Origin: Branchiostoma floridae | Lineage: Eukaryota; Chordata; Leptocardii; Amphioxiformes; Branchiostomatidae | DNA: 35,600 nucleotides | Reading direction: 5' to 3' | Assembly (NCBI RefSeq): GCF_000003815.2 | Contig: NC_049980.1 | Span: 1,625,556-1,661,155 of the forward strand | In this document: one piece after another, positions 26,697 through 35,600 of the stretch | Position numbering within the stretch: the first letter of the stretch is position 1 | Layout of the letters: every line of letters starts with the position of its first letter | Position numbers and translations under genes: made by a program | The notes under the pieces: model-generated | The model's database searches: none | Seen by the model: only the letters and a program-made list of their open reading frames with translations | Told to the model about the DNA's origin: nothing

Positions 26697-27812
26697 TCGG
26701 CGGCTCCAGGAATCGTCCAAAAACCTTACGAAAACTAGATATCCAGGATTCGTACTTCCGGTGCCGTCAATCATGGTGATTGACAGTACAGAAAACATTA
26801 TTATGCACGCCCATGTTTCCATATATGGGTCGACCTCGTGAGACCTCGACAGACTCAAGCTGCGAGAGATTAAAACCCGGAAGTGACCGCTGCCCTCCCC
26901 ATGATAGGACGTCATCTGAATGCTACTAACACGTAAATAGAATGCGACGCTACACGAAAAACAACTTCAAACACACAACACATAATATAGTCGTGCGACT
27001 GTTATTGTCTATCGTTGTGGACAACGGTTGTCTTTAGACATGCGTTCAGAGTATTACGGGGCACCCGCGGTGCAGGATACCATTTGCGGTGCGTGCGTGA
27101 CCCACAGTGACCGCTTGCTCGCAAATCAAAAATGGCGGGAGAATTCCTTATTTTCGTCAGGCGTTCAGGCCGTTTTCTGGATATCCAGGAATCGTCCTCC
27201 TGTTCAGGCCGTTTTCTGGATATCCAGGATTCGTCCCGAGTCTTTTCAAGCCGTTTTCTGGATATCCAGGATTCGTCCTGAGCCTGTTCAAGCCGTTTTT
27301 TGGATATCCAGGATGCGTCCTCCTGTTCAAGCCGTTTCCTGGATATCCAGGATGTGGCCAGGCCTTGTGTGACAAATGGACGCCATCTGGATGCTATTAA
27401 CACGTTACCGTGAATTTGTCGCTATACGGAAAACAACAGTAACTTTATCCCATCTTGACTGCCATTTGTTAATTCATTACGCAAAAAGCATTTTGGGCCT
27501 GATACGTAAGTAACATGTAAACATCAAAGTATCATTATCAACATTCGTTTAAGTTCTGTAACACCAGGATCAACAGAATAAACTACACGATTTTCTTACG
27601 GGGAAATAAAATTACAAAGATGGCGGCTTTCTGACGAAAACAACATGCCCCCACCCTCCGCATAGTCTCCTCCCTCGAAAACAGGAAGCTCCACCCCCAC
27701 GTACACGATAAACACCGTCGTCTATCCAGGAAACGTCCTGTTTGCAACGATTTCTGGATATCCAGGAATCGTCCTTCTGCTCAGGACGATTCCTGGATAT
27801 CCAGGATTCGGC
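26697..27812. repeat. TGGATATCCAGGA repeat array in three clusters
   Basis: Five units at 27165-27360, spaced 39, 42, 42 and 39 bases, each containing CCGTTTTCTGGATATCCAGG and ATTCGTCC. Three more are at 27721-27812, and one diverged copy is at 26705-26757. All spacings in the main cluster are multiples of three, so frames stay open on both strands. The minus frame repeats ESWISRKRLEQ-like units. Confidence 0.85.
27617..27627 (+). promoter_or_regulatory. YY1-type motif AAGATGGCGGC
   Basis: Exact match to the AANATGGCGGC core found near transcription starts of many animal housekeeping genes. The ATG inside it is followed by a stop four codons later, so it is not a start codon. It could mark a promoter for NUP88 (plus strand), but no exon 1 was found to support this. 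Confidence 0.3.
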
Positions 27813-28270
27813 ATATTACGAAAGTTAGATACTGACGAAAGTTGGATACAACAACCCTCATACGGACATGAGAACCCAACTGACCTTAAGGAACGTCAGA
27901 GGCGATGTACATTTCATTTGTTTTCCAGAAGACTTTTGGAACGCACAATACATTTCTTTGTTCTCTTCTGTTGATGTGCGTTGTGTTGATTCACAACATT
28001 ACAGGTGTTGTGGAAAATGCAGGAAGCATGCAGTGATATTGTCTACATTTGGATCTTATCAAGTCTTACAGGCAGGCCACACAGTATTTGTTACATTTCA
28101 GGAGAACAATTGCAAGCCATTATTGACGAAATATTTATAACGTAGCGCTACAACGTACTAGCAGTGCTAGATAGCGCAATGTTTGGTATAAAAGTTATAA
28201 ACAAGGCAATACTGAAACACTTTATAACACATCTGTCGATAAACGTTTCAACTGTAAAACATGGGTCTTG

Positions 28271-28293
28271 CAAAACAAACAAACAAACAAACA
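28271..28293. repeat. (CAAA)n microsatellite
   Basis: Short CAAA run followed by GGCAGACTGGCAGAC. Confidence 0.85.
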
Positions 28294-28710
28294 GGCAGAC
28301 TGGCAGACAAACACAATCTATTTGCATATTTGCTGCTGGTATGTACGTACTTGCCTCCCATTGGTTAGAAGTACTGATTGAAGGACCAATCATAGCGCAG
28401 AAGCTAATTCAAGATGGTGATGTCTGTTACTTGCTGCAAGCAAGCGGGTGTCCTTGCCTTGATTTGGGTGAGTATTTTCGGGAATTTCTACGCTATCTGA
28501 GACTGAAATTAACGGGAAGAATACATAACAGATGAAGGAATTGATGTGTTAAGTATTTTAGGAGATATCGTGCGCACTTATCCGGAAAAAAGACGCGAAG
28601 CTAAGGGACTTTCATGTGGAGTATGATTCGTGCTCTCGTCTGTTCTCGCGCCCTTGCGATAGCTCGTTCTCGGATTGCCGGGCCGGGCAGATATTTTGGC
28701 GCCCATATTA

Positions 28711-28729
28711 ATGAATGAATGAATGAATA
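28711..28729. repeat. (AATG)n microsatellite
   Basis: Four to five AATG units. Confidence 0.85.
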
Positions 28730-29066
28730 TAAAACCATCTGAAACCCCAGTCAGCTAAACAAACTGCCCAACATACGTCATAGTAAGGATTCATTGATCA
28801 GTGAAGGTTGATTTACCCTAGATACGAGCTCAACTGTGTGTGTGGCTTTATTCTGATGGGCTGATAAAATGCTCTTCTTTGAATGTTTGATCAAAATTAG
28901 ACGCCGTACGCATAACTATCAGGACAAAACCGTCTAAAGCCAGCATAATATGGCAGGAAAATATGATGCACGAAGAATACATCCTATGTATAACAATATT
29001 GGCGTTTTTCTTAGTGTATTTTACAGTAGTATCTTGTTTTGGAACCTGCCCCCCTCCCAACTACTA

Positions 29067-29438
29067 CTACAGTCAAACCTGTCTATAGCGGCCACTCAAG
29101 GGACTGGAGCAATATGGCCGCTAAAGACAGGTGGCCACTATAGAGAAAATCTTGATCAATTGACACATGATTTCAGTTCCCACTAATCTTTCTCACCAAG
29201 TAACATCTGTAACATCAAGTAACATGTCTCGATCGGTAAATTCACTGACAAAGACTCGCACTTGAATGCTCAAGGCATGCATACCTTCTGCTACCACCAA
29301 AATGACCCTGTCGGGAACTCCAAATTCTCGCAAACTACATTTCTTAATCATTACGAATCCAAGAGACCGACAAAAAGTGACCACTATGGCCAGGTGGCTG
29401 CTATGCAATGGTGGCCGCTAATAAAGGTTTGACTGTAG
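29067..29438. mobile_element. MITE with TACAGTCAAACCT ends and TA flanks
   Basis: The left end TACAGTCAAACCTGTCTATA, then GCGGCCAC, mirrors the right end GTGGCCGCTAATAAAGGTTT, then GACTGTA. With CAGTCAAACC taken as the terminus, both sides are flanked by TA, as for Tc1/mariner-type insertions. The inside has further GTGGCCACTATAG-like motifs and no transposase frame. Confidence 0.75.
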
Positions 29439-30413
29439 TTACAAAAAGAGTTCGGATACCTCATACCTCCTGAAATATATAATTAGAGCTTTTTTACATC
29501 TTATGCAAATTTCTTCCACACTTGCATCGTATTGCCCCAGTGTCAGTTGACGGTAAACCGTTGCGTTTGTGTATTATTAGCAGGCCACCGGAAATTTTCT
29601 AAACTCAAGTTTATACGACGTGCCTAAAGCTAGATTAAATGTAATTTTGACATTTTCAGGGCCCACTTGACTACTGTGTAGCGGGACCAGAGATGCCCGC
29701 ACTGTTGTAGGTACGAACTGCAACCAACGGATAGACGGTGACTAGTGAGAGGGCGTTCGACTAAGCGATTACTTCGTTAATTCAGGTCAGTTTAATTGCC
29801 AGGTTAAGTCCTTATCCGCAGGTCATTCAATATTCAGCCTCTAAACAATGGTTCCCTATACAAAAAAGAGGAGAAAGAAACTGTTAATAACTCAACTTTC
29901 TGACGTTACTGGCACACAAACATACCCTCATATGAAAGCCCGACATCTCAGCTATCCGAAAAAACACATTTCGCCAAGTATCTAACGTTGAAACTTCCGG
30001 GAAACTGAAACAATTGACCCCTGACCTCACAACCGCACCACAACCCAGTGAGAAGGCCATGTGCTAGGACAAAAAAGTCCCAACTTTATACCCCTCAGCA
30101 ACCACAAAAATTCAGCTTTCAGCCGAATCACTGGCGGATGCCCTCAAGACGCACGTTTTTGGTGTTTTTATATAACTTCATGCCTCACGTGTAAAACATG
30201 TCAATTTGTTTGGCGATTGTTGAGGAAGTTAAATATATGATAGGCCACTACGCAATGACCTTGCTTTGAACTCAACCATTTTTAATACTCAAATTTCCTT
30301 GGTGACGCAAAAATTGATTACTGTACACATATCCGTGTTTTCGTGCATATGACTGCTCTGTGCATTAACTTGGGTTCTTCGCAATATCATTCAGCACTGT
30401 TGATGAAAACACA

Positions 30414-30522
30414 TCAGGGCTCGAAATACCACCTGCATATGCAGGTTAGTGCAGGTAAAATTGGAGCTGTGCAGGTATTTCTGATGTCCACCTGCACCTA
30501 ACCTGCACTGGTCCGTGTACCG
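30414..30522 (+). repeat. TCAGGGCTCGAAAT repeat with CAGGT hairpins
   Basis: Starts TCAGGGCTCGAAATACC and contains CCTGCATATGCAGG, GTGCAGGTAAAA and CACCTGCACCTAACCTGCAC, giving several nested inverted segments. Related to the copies at 18665 and 35168 in the opposite orientation. Confidence 0.6.
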
Positions 30523-31727
30523 TGTACTGGTTAACTTGTGCCCTGCAGCTGACTGAGAATGAGATAAAAAAAAATTTGGAGTTTGAATAATTTTTCTTCG
30601 TAAATTTTCTAGAGGTTTCCTTGTCGTAGACTTCCTCCGTCAGCACATTTCACCATTTGTCTTGTCGTAGATAAGATAGTGTGCAAAGACAATTTGTATA
30701 TTTCGTCTTTCTAAACCGGTACAATACTAAATGAGCATGTCCATAATAGTATTTAGTAGTAACCAAGGAGGTTGAAAGAAGGGTTAGTAGGGAGGAAAGT
30801 CACGAGTAAGGTTTTTGTGAAAGATACCTGTACACTTCAAAGGAGATGTATGTTGCACCATATTCCGTATGTTGCTCATTCAAAAACATTTGATGATGAT
30901 GCAGCTACTTTCCTAGGCCTGAATGAAAACCTTCAAAATAAATTACATACTTATTTCATACAATGTCATGTAATTTGAACATGTCGCTATACAAAATGTA
31001 CATAGGTCAAGGTAAAGTAAATATGCATCATAATAGCCATTCTTCATATTGCTTCCAATGATGTGTACATGTATACGGCGGAAAATGCCCCCGTGGCACC
31101 TTGTTTGTTTATTCAGATCTCCATTAGACTTTACAATTTTCATCTTCATAACCGTCAAAATTCACCAGTATTAAAACAATGCTACTATGCAAGAGGAGTA
31201 TTACACAAAATGTATAAACAACATCTTTGTAGCAACATGGAATGGATTGTGCACATGTTGGGGAAACATCTACACTGATGGGGAATGATGGGGAAAGTGC
31301 ATGACCGGAAGACATCCAGATCACGATAGTATTGATACCATAAATTTGTATCCTGAACTCAGCCCAAGTAGGAAATTCAGCGTCAGCATTCAGCACCATG
31401 TTTGCTTGGGCGAGAGAGACCAGACTTAGACTTAGACTTAGGGGCTCCGAGTCCTGTGTCGTCCGACACATGAGGCAGTCAAGTGGGCCCAGCAGGCTCT
31501 GTCGGCAGCCATTCCCCTTACATCCATCCAGAGACCAGAGACTAACCAATAATGGCGGGAAAGTCCTGTGACCAGCGCTGATTGGACAAATCGCTCTTTG
31601 GCTATTGACACACTCTAGCCAGAATAGCCACAGCAAACAATGATTCTATCAAGTCTTTCATAAACCCTTCAGTGACCTCAATTCCATACACCTTTCCTTG
31701 ATCATGATCCTGTTTTTCCCCACACAG

Positions 31728-31899
31728 ACCCTCCTGTGCACAGACCCTCCTCTGTCTGATGTCCACCATGTGAAGTTCAGTCTAACTGGGAACCACGTCG
31801 CCCTGTGGGGGCCTGGTGGGGTCAGCATCATGGAGGTACCCAGGAGGTGGGGCAAACATGCTGAGTTTGAGGGAGGCAAGGCCAAGGTCAACTGCGCAG
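31728..31899 (+). CDS. NUP88: NUP88 exon encoding the RRWGK segment
   Basis: Acceptor CCCCACACAG, donor GCAG|GTAGAA. It reads TLLCTDPPLSDVHHVKFSLT, then VALWGPGGVSIMEVPRRWGK and AEFEGGKAKVNCA. PKRWGKNSEFEGGK is a near-invariant stretch in vertebrate NUP88. An ATG in the acceptor tract (31704) is in frame but lies in intron sequence, so I do not use it as a start. Confidence 0.92.
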
Positions 31900-34407
31900 G
31901 TAGAAAGTGTTTACTGTAATTTTTGCTGTGGTGTAGATATAATGTTCATGGTTTTCGCAGTGACTGCTTCACCTCGAGCCAAAAGCTGCTGGTGCACGCA
32001 GCACAGTTATGAGACCTGGCTATCACTCGTTCTCATTGAAATGTCGAAAATGACATTGAAAATGACATTTTTTTGGTCGAAAAATAAATCGGCTTTATTT
32101 TCACTGAAAACTACTTGGTTGTTTGGGAAAATTCCTCTTTTAACCATAGCCAAAAAATGGAAACTTATTATTTTCGGTCCATTGGTAATGCATTACAGGG
32201 CACGTAACAAACGTTACCGGTAACGTTTGTTATAACAGTAGACTTTACCCTGTTTTCTTCGAAAGGACTTACCTTATTGACTACATCATTTAGGTATGAG
32301 TGGATGTCCCTAGGGACATTTGAAAAGTGGGTAGCTTTTTAACACCAGGTCCAATAGAAAGCTTAGACAGCATCGAACAATGGTAACGTTTGTTATGTAC
32401 AGTCATTTTTGTACAACATTTTGTTAAGCAAAGTGGGATACAAATGACAGTCAACAAACCTTTCTTGTTTCTTTAGAAAGCCAGAAAAACTGTACAGCGT
32501 CACAAAAACGGCAATTTCTAGTCTTATACATGCATGATATAACCGTGGCAACCATCGTACTAGTGGTGGTAACGTTTGTTACAGAATCTGGCGACAGGCA
32601 TAAACCACCTCACACAGCCTCCAAGATCAGTGACAGGAGCGATCTAACGTGATCGGACAGAGGGCCTGGGTAGCTGGTTTTACCTGCCGAACAATCATTC
32701 TGGGAACTGAATTGTTACATTTTTGGTCACTATTTGAATTCTTCGTTTCTTCGCAGGCGACAGCCATTTTTCAGGGTGTGAAATCCCACCCGTGGCTATA
32801 ATAATCTTCTAACCCATCAATCTATACGAATGTTGTGGTACATCTTTTGTAAAACATTACTGGGGTTGTGGAAAAATGAAGGAACCAGTGATGTTGTCTA
32901 TAATTTGCTCCATATCAAGGCGTAAAGTCAGGCGACAGCATTTTGACATTTAAATGAGAACGAGCCTATAACACTATCTGGAAGCCGGCAAAAACACTTA
33001 TAAAATAAATTCAATGTGAACTTAAAGGCATTTAGTTTGTCTTTCTGTAAAAGAGATATAACTTTTACAGCTGATTTTCATGTGTCATTTTTTGCCCTCT
33101 GGCTCTGAGTATAGAATAAGTATGTAACATTATGTTAAATTTTTCTAGGCTGAAAGTGAAGCTTTGAAATTGTTTAACTTATGAGTCATCCGTCAGACTG
33201 TAAAGCTTTTAGAATCATTCACTGCATTTGTAATTGTAGAATTGTAGCCTGAAGTTTTTAAACTCAAACAATTGCAATGTAAGTACCTGACAGGAATTGT
33301 AGGAATGGAATCTTCGAATGCTTTCTTTTCTTGTTGAATAGTATGATTGCTGGTACATTTTGTATAACTTACTTGACTCTAAGAACTGTCACTTCATTCT
33401 TACAGGTCTTATCCAGTAGCAGAGAGATTGTTTGCTACCCAGTGTTCCTTGCAGCTGCTGCAGGTAGACTGGCATCCAGGCAGCCCATCAGACACCCACC
33501 TGGTCATCCTCGCATCTGACAATGTGCTCAGGTGGGACACAACTGTGCTATTCTCCAGACTATGTTCAGTCAAGTTGAATAACAGTCTACCAATGAATGT
33601 AGGCATGCTGAAGAAAGTTTCTTGACTGGAAATATGCGGCTCCAGATGTCTTACTGAGGAATGACTGCAGTGCGATAGATGTCGATGAGAGGAATAAGTC
33701 TACTCTACTAGTACAGTCTAGCAATGAATGTGTCACCCTAACCCTTACCCACTATCCTCTCAGCCAGACAAATGCACAGGTTGATACTGATTAAAAGTGT
33801 CATTCCCATGTTCCAATCTACATCACCATCATGTCTCTGGAGAAAGATTCGCAGATAGCACAATGTAACTATGCTTCAATGTAACTAATTTATGTCCATT
33901 TTAAAGTTATAGGTTAATGACATATAATCACAGTACCTTGTTGACCATGTTTGTTTTTTTGTTGTAGGTATGACCTGCACAAGTAAATACAATGTTACAA
34001 TAGTTGCTCTTTTTCCGACCAAATTGCACCTGTGAGCATCGGGTGTCACTGCAGGTGTAGGTATTGAACTGGATGGACAGACATCCTGCGTGCGTGCATG
34101 CATTCACGCACATGCATTCACGTACATGTAGATTTCAATTTTTTGGTGTTTTTGTGTTCCAGTAATTTGGTAGAAATTAAACAAAACAAAGTATGTTTAG
34201 ACAATCATTACACATAGATCACACTTTTCTGCAATGGACACGTACCATCTTTTTCCTTATCACCTTTCTTTACTTGTGATATATATTCTAACAGAATATA
34301 TGACATAGAGAAGCCTGACAGCCTGCACCAGTCCTTCCAGCTGGGAGAGTCTGCCGACAGTTTCTCCCTTCACTCTACCAGCAGTGCCACCTTCAATCAA
34401 GCCCTGG
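31728..34407 (+). CDS. NUP88: Nucleoporin NUP88, three internal exons, partial at both ends
   Basis: NUP88 is a beta-propeller plus coiled-coil subunit of the cytoplasmic face of the nuclear pore, partnering NUP214 and supporting CRM1-dependent transport (family knowledge). Exons 31728-31899, 33417-33531 and 34295-34407 have AG/GT borders and matching phases (0-1, 1-2, 2-1). The translation aligns in order with the N-terminal propeller of vertebrate NUP88: TLLCTDPPLSDVHHVKFSLT, RRWGKHAEFEGGKAKVNC, VAERLF, HLVILASDNVLR, IYDIEKP. The first ~100 residues should lie upstream and the rest beyond 34407. No exon with the following conserved segment was seen up to 35600. Confidence 0.9.
31900..33416 (+). 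other. NUP88 intron with a palindrome-bearing repeat
   Basis: Holds the GGTAACGTTTGTTA repeat element (32204-32592). From 32830 to 32960 it resembles 27985-28105 loosely (ACATTAC ... GGTTGTGGAAAA, GTGATGTTGTCTA). Otherwise nothing recognised. Confidence 0.6.
32204..32592. repeat. Repeat element with 28-bp perfect palindrome
   Basis: Positions 32205-32232 form the perfect palindrome TAACAAACGTTACC/GGTAACGTTTGTTA. The same 14-mer GGTAACGTTTGTTA recurs at 32382-32395 and 32578-32591, the latter matching the left end as an inverted terminal repeat. No reading frame. Confidence 0.7.
33417..33531 (+). CDS. NUP88: NUP88 exon encoding VAERLF ... SDNVLR
   Basis: Two possible acceptors occur. TTCTTACAG (33405) would put a stop in frame. 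CTTATCCAG (33416) gives phase 1 and reads VAERLFATQCSLQLLQVDWH, then HLVILASDNVLR, which fits the family. Donor CAG|GTGGGA. The choice of the nearer acceptor is inference from phase. Confidence 0.85.
34295..34407 (+). CDS. NUP88: NUP88 exon encoding IYDIEKP
   Basis: Acceptor TATTCTAACAG, donor CTGG|GTAAGG. It completes an Arg codon and reads IYDIEKPDSLHQSFQLGESA, then TSSATFNQALG. The propeller continues beyond this exon, outside what I can find. Confidence 0.85.
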
Positions 34408-34478
34408 GTAAGGTCATTGATTTATACCTGGTATATCCAAATCATATCTTATTTTGGACCTACTCTTTTCAACGAGTG

Positions 34479-34660
34479 TGGTGGGATCTTTAATTGTGTC
34501 TTAGAATTGTACATGAAGCTGTTGGCTTTAGGTACAGGTCCCTAACCACAGGTACCTTTAGTCACCAGTGTTGAGTGAGGAAATCGGTGTCAAGTGTCTT
34601 TCCAAAGGGCACAAGATAGGGGCCTGCTAGGGATTTGAACCCAGAACCTTTAGATTCTAT
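34479..34660 (-). mobile_element. tRNA-derived SINE-like copy
   Basis: Contains TCTTTCCAAAGGGCACAAGA and GGGATTTGAACCCAGAACCT; the latter reads as a box B-like GGGTTCAAATCCC on the minus strand. Related to 22648-22855. Confidence 0.5.
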
Positions 34661-34785
34661 TTCTACAATATTAAACAATGTTCATTGTCATATACCTTGA
34701 AGAATGAATTTTGGGCCATTGATAAGTATTATAGCATTTTCTCATTGATCATGCAAATTATTTCATTTGCATAATTTTCATCTAT

Positions 34786-34985
34786 GGGGCGTCTGCAGGC
34801 GCAACAGCTAGGGCGTTGGAATCAGAATCAGTAGGTCCTGAGTTCAATACTCGCCATGCCCCTGCCCCCATGACGTCGGAGTGACGCCCGCCAAGCCTCA
34901 TTGCTAATCTGTCTAAAGGTGCCCAAAACACCTATGGCTTTGGTGTTACCAGTGTGTCAACATCTGCACACTTGCCGCTAAGACC
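34786..34985 (+). mobile_element. tRNA-derived SINE-like copy, second family
   Basis: Starts GGGGCGTCTGCAGGCGCAAC, then AGCTAGGGCGTTGGAATC, with a box B-like GAGTTCAATACTCGCC and then a CATGCCCC that could pair with the start as an acceptor-like stem. It continues with a 120-base unrelated body ending TTGCCGCTAAGACCC. The tRNA-like head plus body is typical of a SINE. Confidence 0.6.
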
Positions 34986-35167
34986 CATGAATATTTTTTT
35001 CATCTATGAATGGTCTTCTCTTTCTGTTTACATGTGTCTTAACGTTCGCATAGTCCTATCATTTGATAGAGCAGGTTTATGAAGTATCATCATTAATGAA
35101 GGAAAATTAGGTTCTGATATACATAAATTGCTTCACACATGTGCACCCATGTCCTTGGATATTAATT

Positions 35168-35243
35168 TGTCTGGTGCAGGTAATGTTCAATGTTGTTACC
35201 TGCACCAGTACAGGTATGCAGAAAAAAGTATTTCGAGCCCTGA
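35168..35243 (-). repeat. Repeat with GCAGGTAA / TTACCTGC arms and TCAGGGCTCGAAAT end
   Basis: Contains GGTGCAGGTAATGTTCAATG, then TTACCTGCACCAGTACAGGT and AAGTATTTCGAGCCCTGA. Its last bases are the reverse complement of the start of the repeat at 30414. Confidence 0.65.
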
Positions 35244-35600
35244 TTATGTATTTTGTGATTAAACATGCTTATATTAAGTAGTAGATCTAGACTTTGGCCA
35301 CAGCAAGTAACTTTTATGGATGACATCAGTGCATGGATTGATTACAAACTTTGGGACGTAATTATGGTTTATGTTAGTTGTGTTTTTTTTTTCTGTGGTG
35401 TGTGATATGGTGTTTAGTACGGTGAGACTAGTATTTGATATAGACTGAGTTTATTACTGAACCTGGCTTGTTTGTGGTATTTTGTAACATTTATTAGATA
35501 GCAGGGAAGGCGCCAAGGCAAAATTGGCATCTTATTCATGATAGTCAAGTGCCCTTTTTATCCTACTGTCTTGCTGATCATCATTTTCTGTATGCCAGAT

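Larger units (their letters stand above)
24296..31727. other. Intergenic or 5' intronic region without recognised exons
   Basis: Contains the LINE fragment, the TGGATATCCAGG repeat arrays, a MITE at 29067-29438, small microsatellites and a TCAGGGCTCGAAAT-type repeat. The first exon(s) of NUP88 and the upstream exons of the SDR gene would be expected here or further away. I could not identify either. The stretches 25500-26600 and 29440-30400 hold nothing I can name. Confidence 0.5.
34408..35600 (+). other. NUP88 intron, running off the window
   Basis: Holds two SINE-like copies and one repeat (separate entries). A short motif GGCCACAGCAAG ... ATGGATGACATC at about 35296-35327 is shared with 4352-4382. 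No exon recognised up to 35600. Confidence 0.6.

Noticed and set aside
26544-26915. Minus-strand 123-codon frame with a hydrophobic start METWACIIMFSVLSI
   Set aside because: It overlaps a diverged copy of the TGGATATCCAGG repeat and has no recognisable domain. It could be an unverified first exon, but I cannot support it.
31124-31636. 170-codon minus-strand frame just upstream of the NUP88 exon
   Set aside because: Longest plain frame in the region, but its composition is low-complexity in places (SLSLSLVSL), no domain is recognised, and part of it looks like interspersed repeat. It could be chance.
31704-31727. In-frame ATG as the NUP88 start codon
   Set aside because: It falls in the polypyrimidine tract before a good acceptor, and the family has about 100 more N-terminal residues.
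34786-34870. Functional tRNA gene
   Set aside because: Box A/B-like motifs and a weak end pairing are present, but the intervening arms do not fit a canonical cloverleaf by eye and a SINE body follows.

Overview
The window reads as animal nuclear DNA, most likely from an invertebrate chordate of the amphioxus (Branchiostoma) type. That organism call is inference. It rests on short phase-consistent exons with GT/AG borders, proteins of clearly metazoan families, GT and other microsatellites, tRNA-derived SINE-like copies, and many short palindromic (foldback/MITE) elements in introns. There are no operons, ribosome binding sites or prokaryotic features.

Layout. (1) About 1-1290: nested inverted-repeat transposon remnants; the inner one has an exact 8-bp target duplication of hAT type. 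(2) 1841-22330, plus strand: the 3' part of a laminin alpha-chain gene. Twelve exons join into one 2136-base reading frame (712 codons including the terminal stop). It covers the second half of LG2, then LG3, a Pro-rich linker, LG4 and LG5, followed by a stop and an AATAAA signal at 22425. The exon closing LG2 carries an exact 42-bp tandem duplication followed directly by an in-frame TGA. The 11.5-kb intron after it holds a 45-bp minisatellite, GT repeats, a foldback element and a compact GC-rich block that looks regulatory. (3) 23557-24295, minus strand, convergent with laminin: the last two exons of a short-chain dehydrogenase resembling 11-beta-hydroxysteroid dehydrogenase 1. I could not find its upstream exons. 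A non-LTR retrotransposon fragment lies just upstream of it. (4) About 25-31.7 kb: mostly non-coding, with a 39/42-bp repeat array containing a near-perfect hairpin, a MITE with TA flanks, SINE-like pieces and possible promoter motifs (YY1-type, CCAAT). (5) 31728-34407, plus strand: three consecutive exons of the nucleoporin gene NUP88. Both its first exon(s) and its 3' part are missing from what I can identify.

The three genes have no evident functional link: a basement-membrane chain, an ER-type steroid/retinoid-like reductase, and a nuclear pore subunit. The unusual points are the duplication plus stop in the laminin LG2 exon, the incomplete and possibly eroded SDR gene, and several structured repeats, some with clear insertion signatures.
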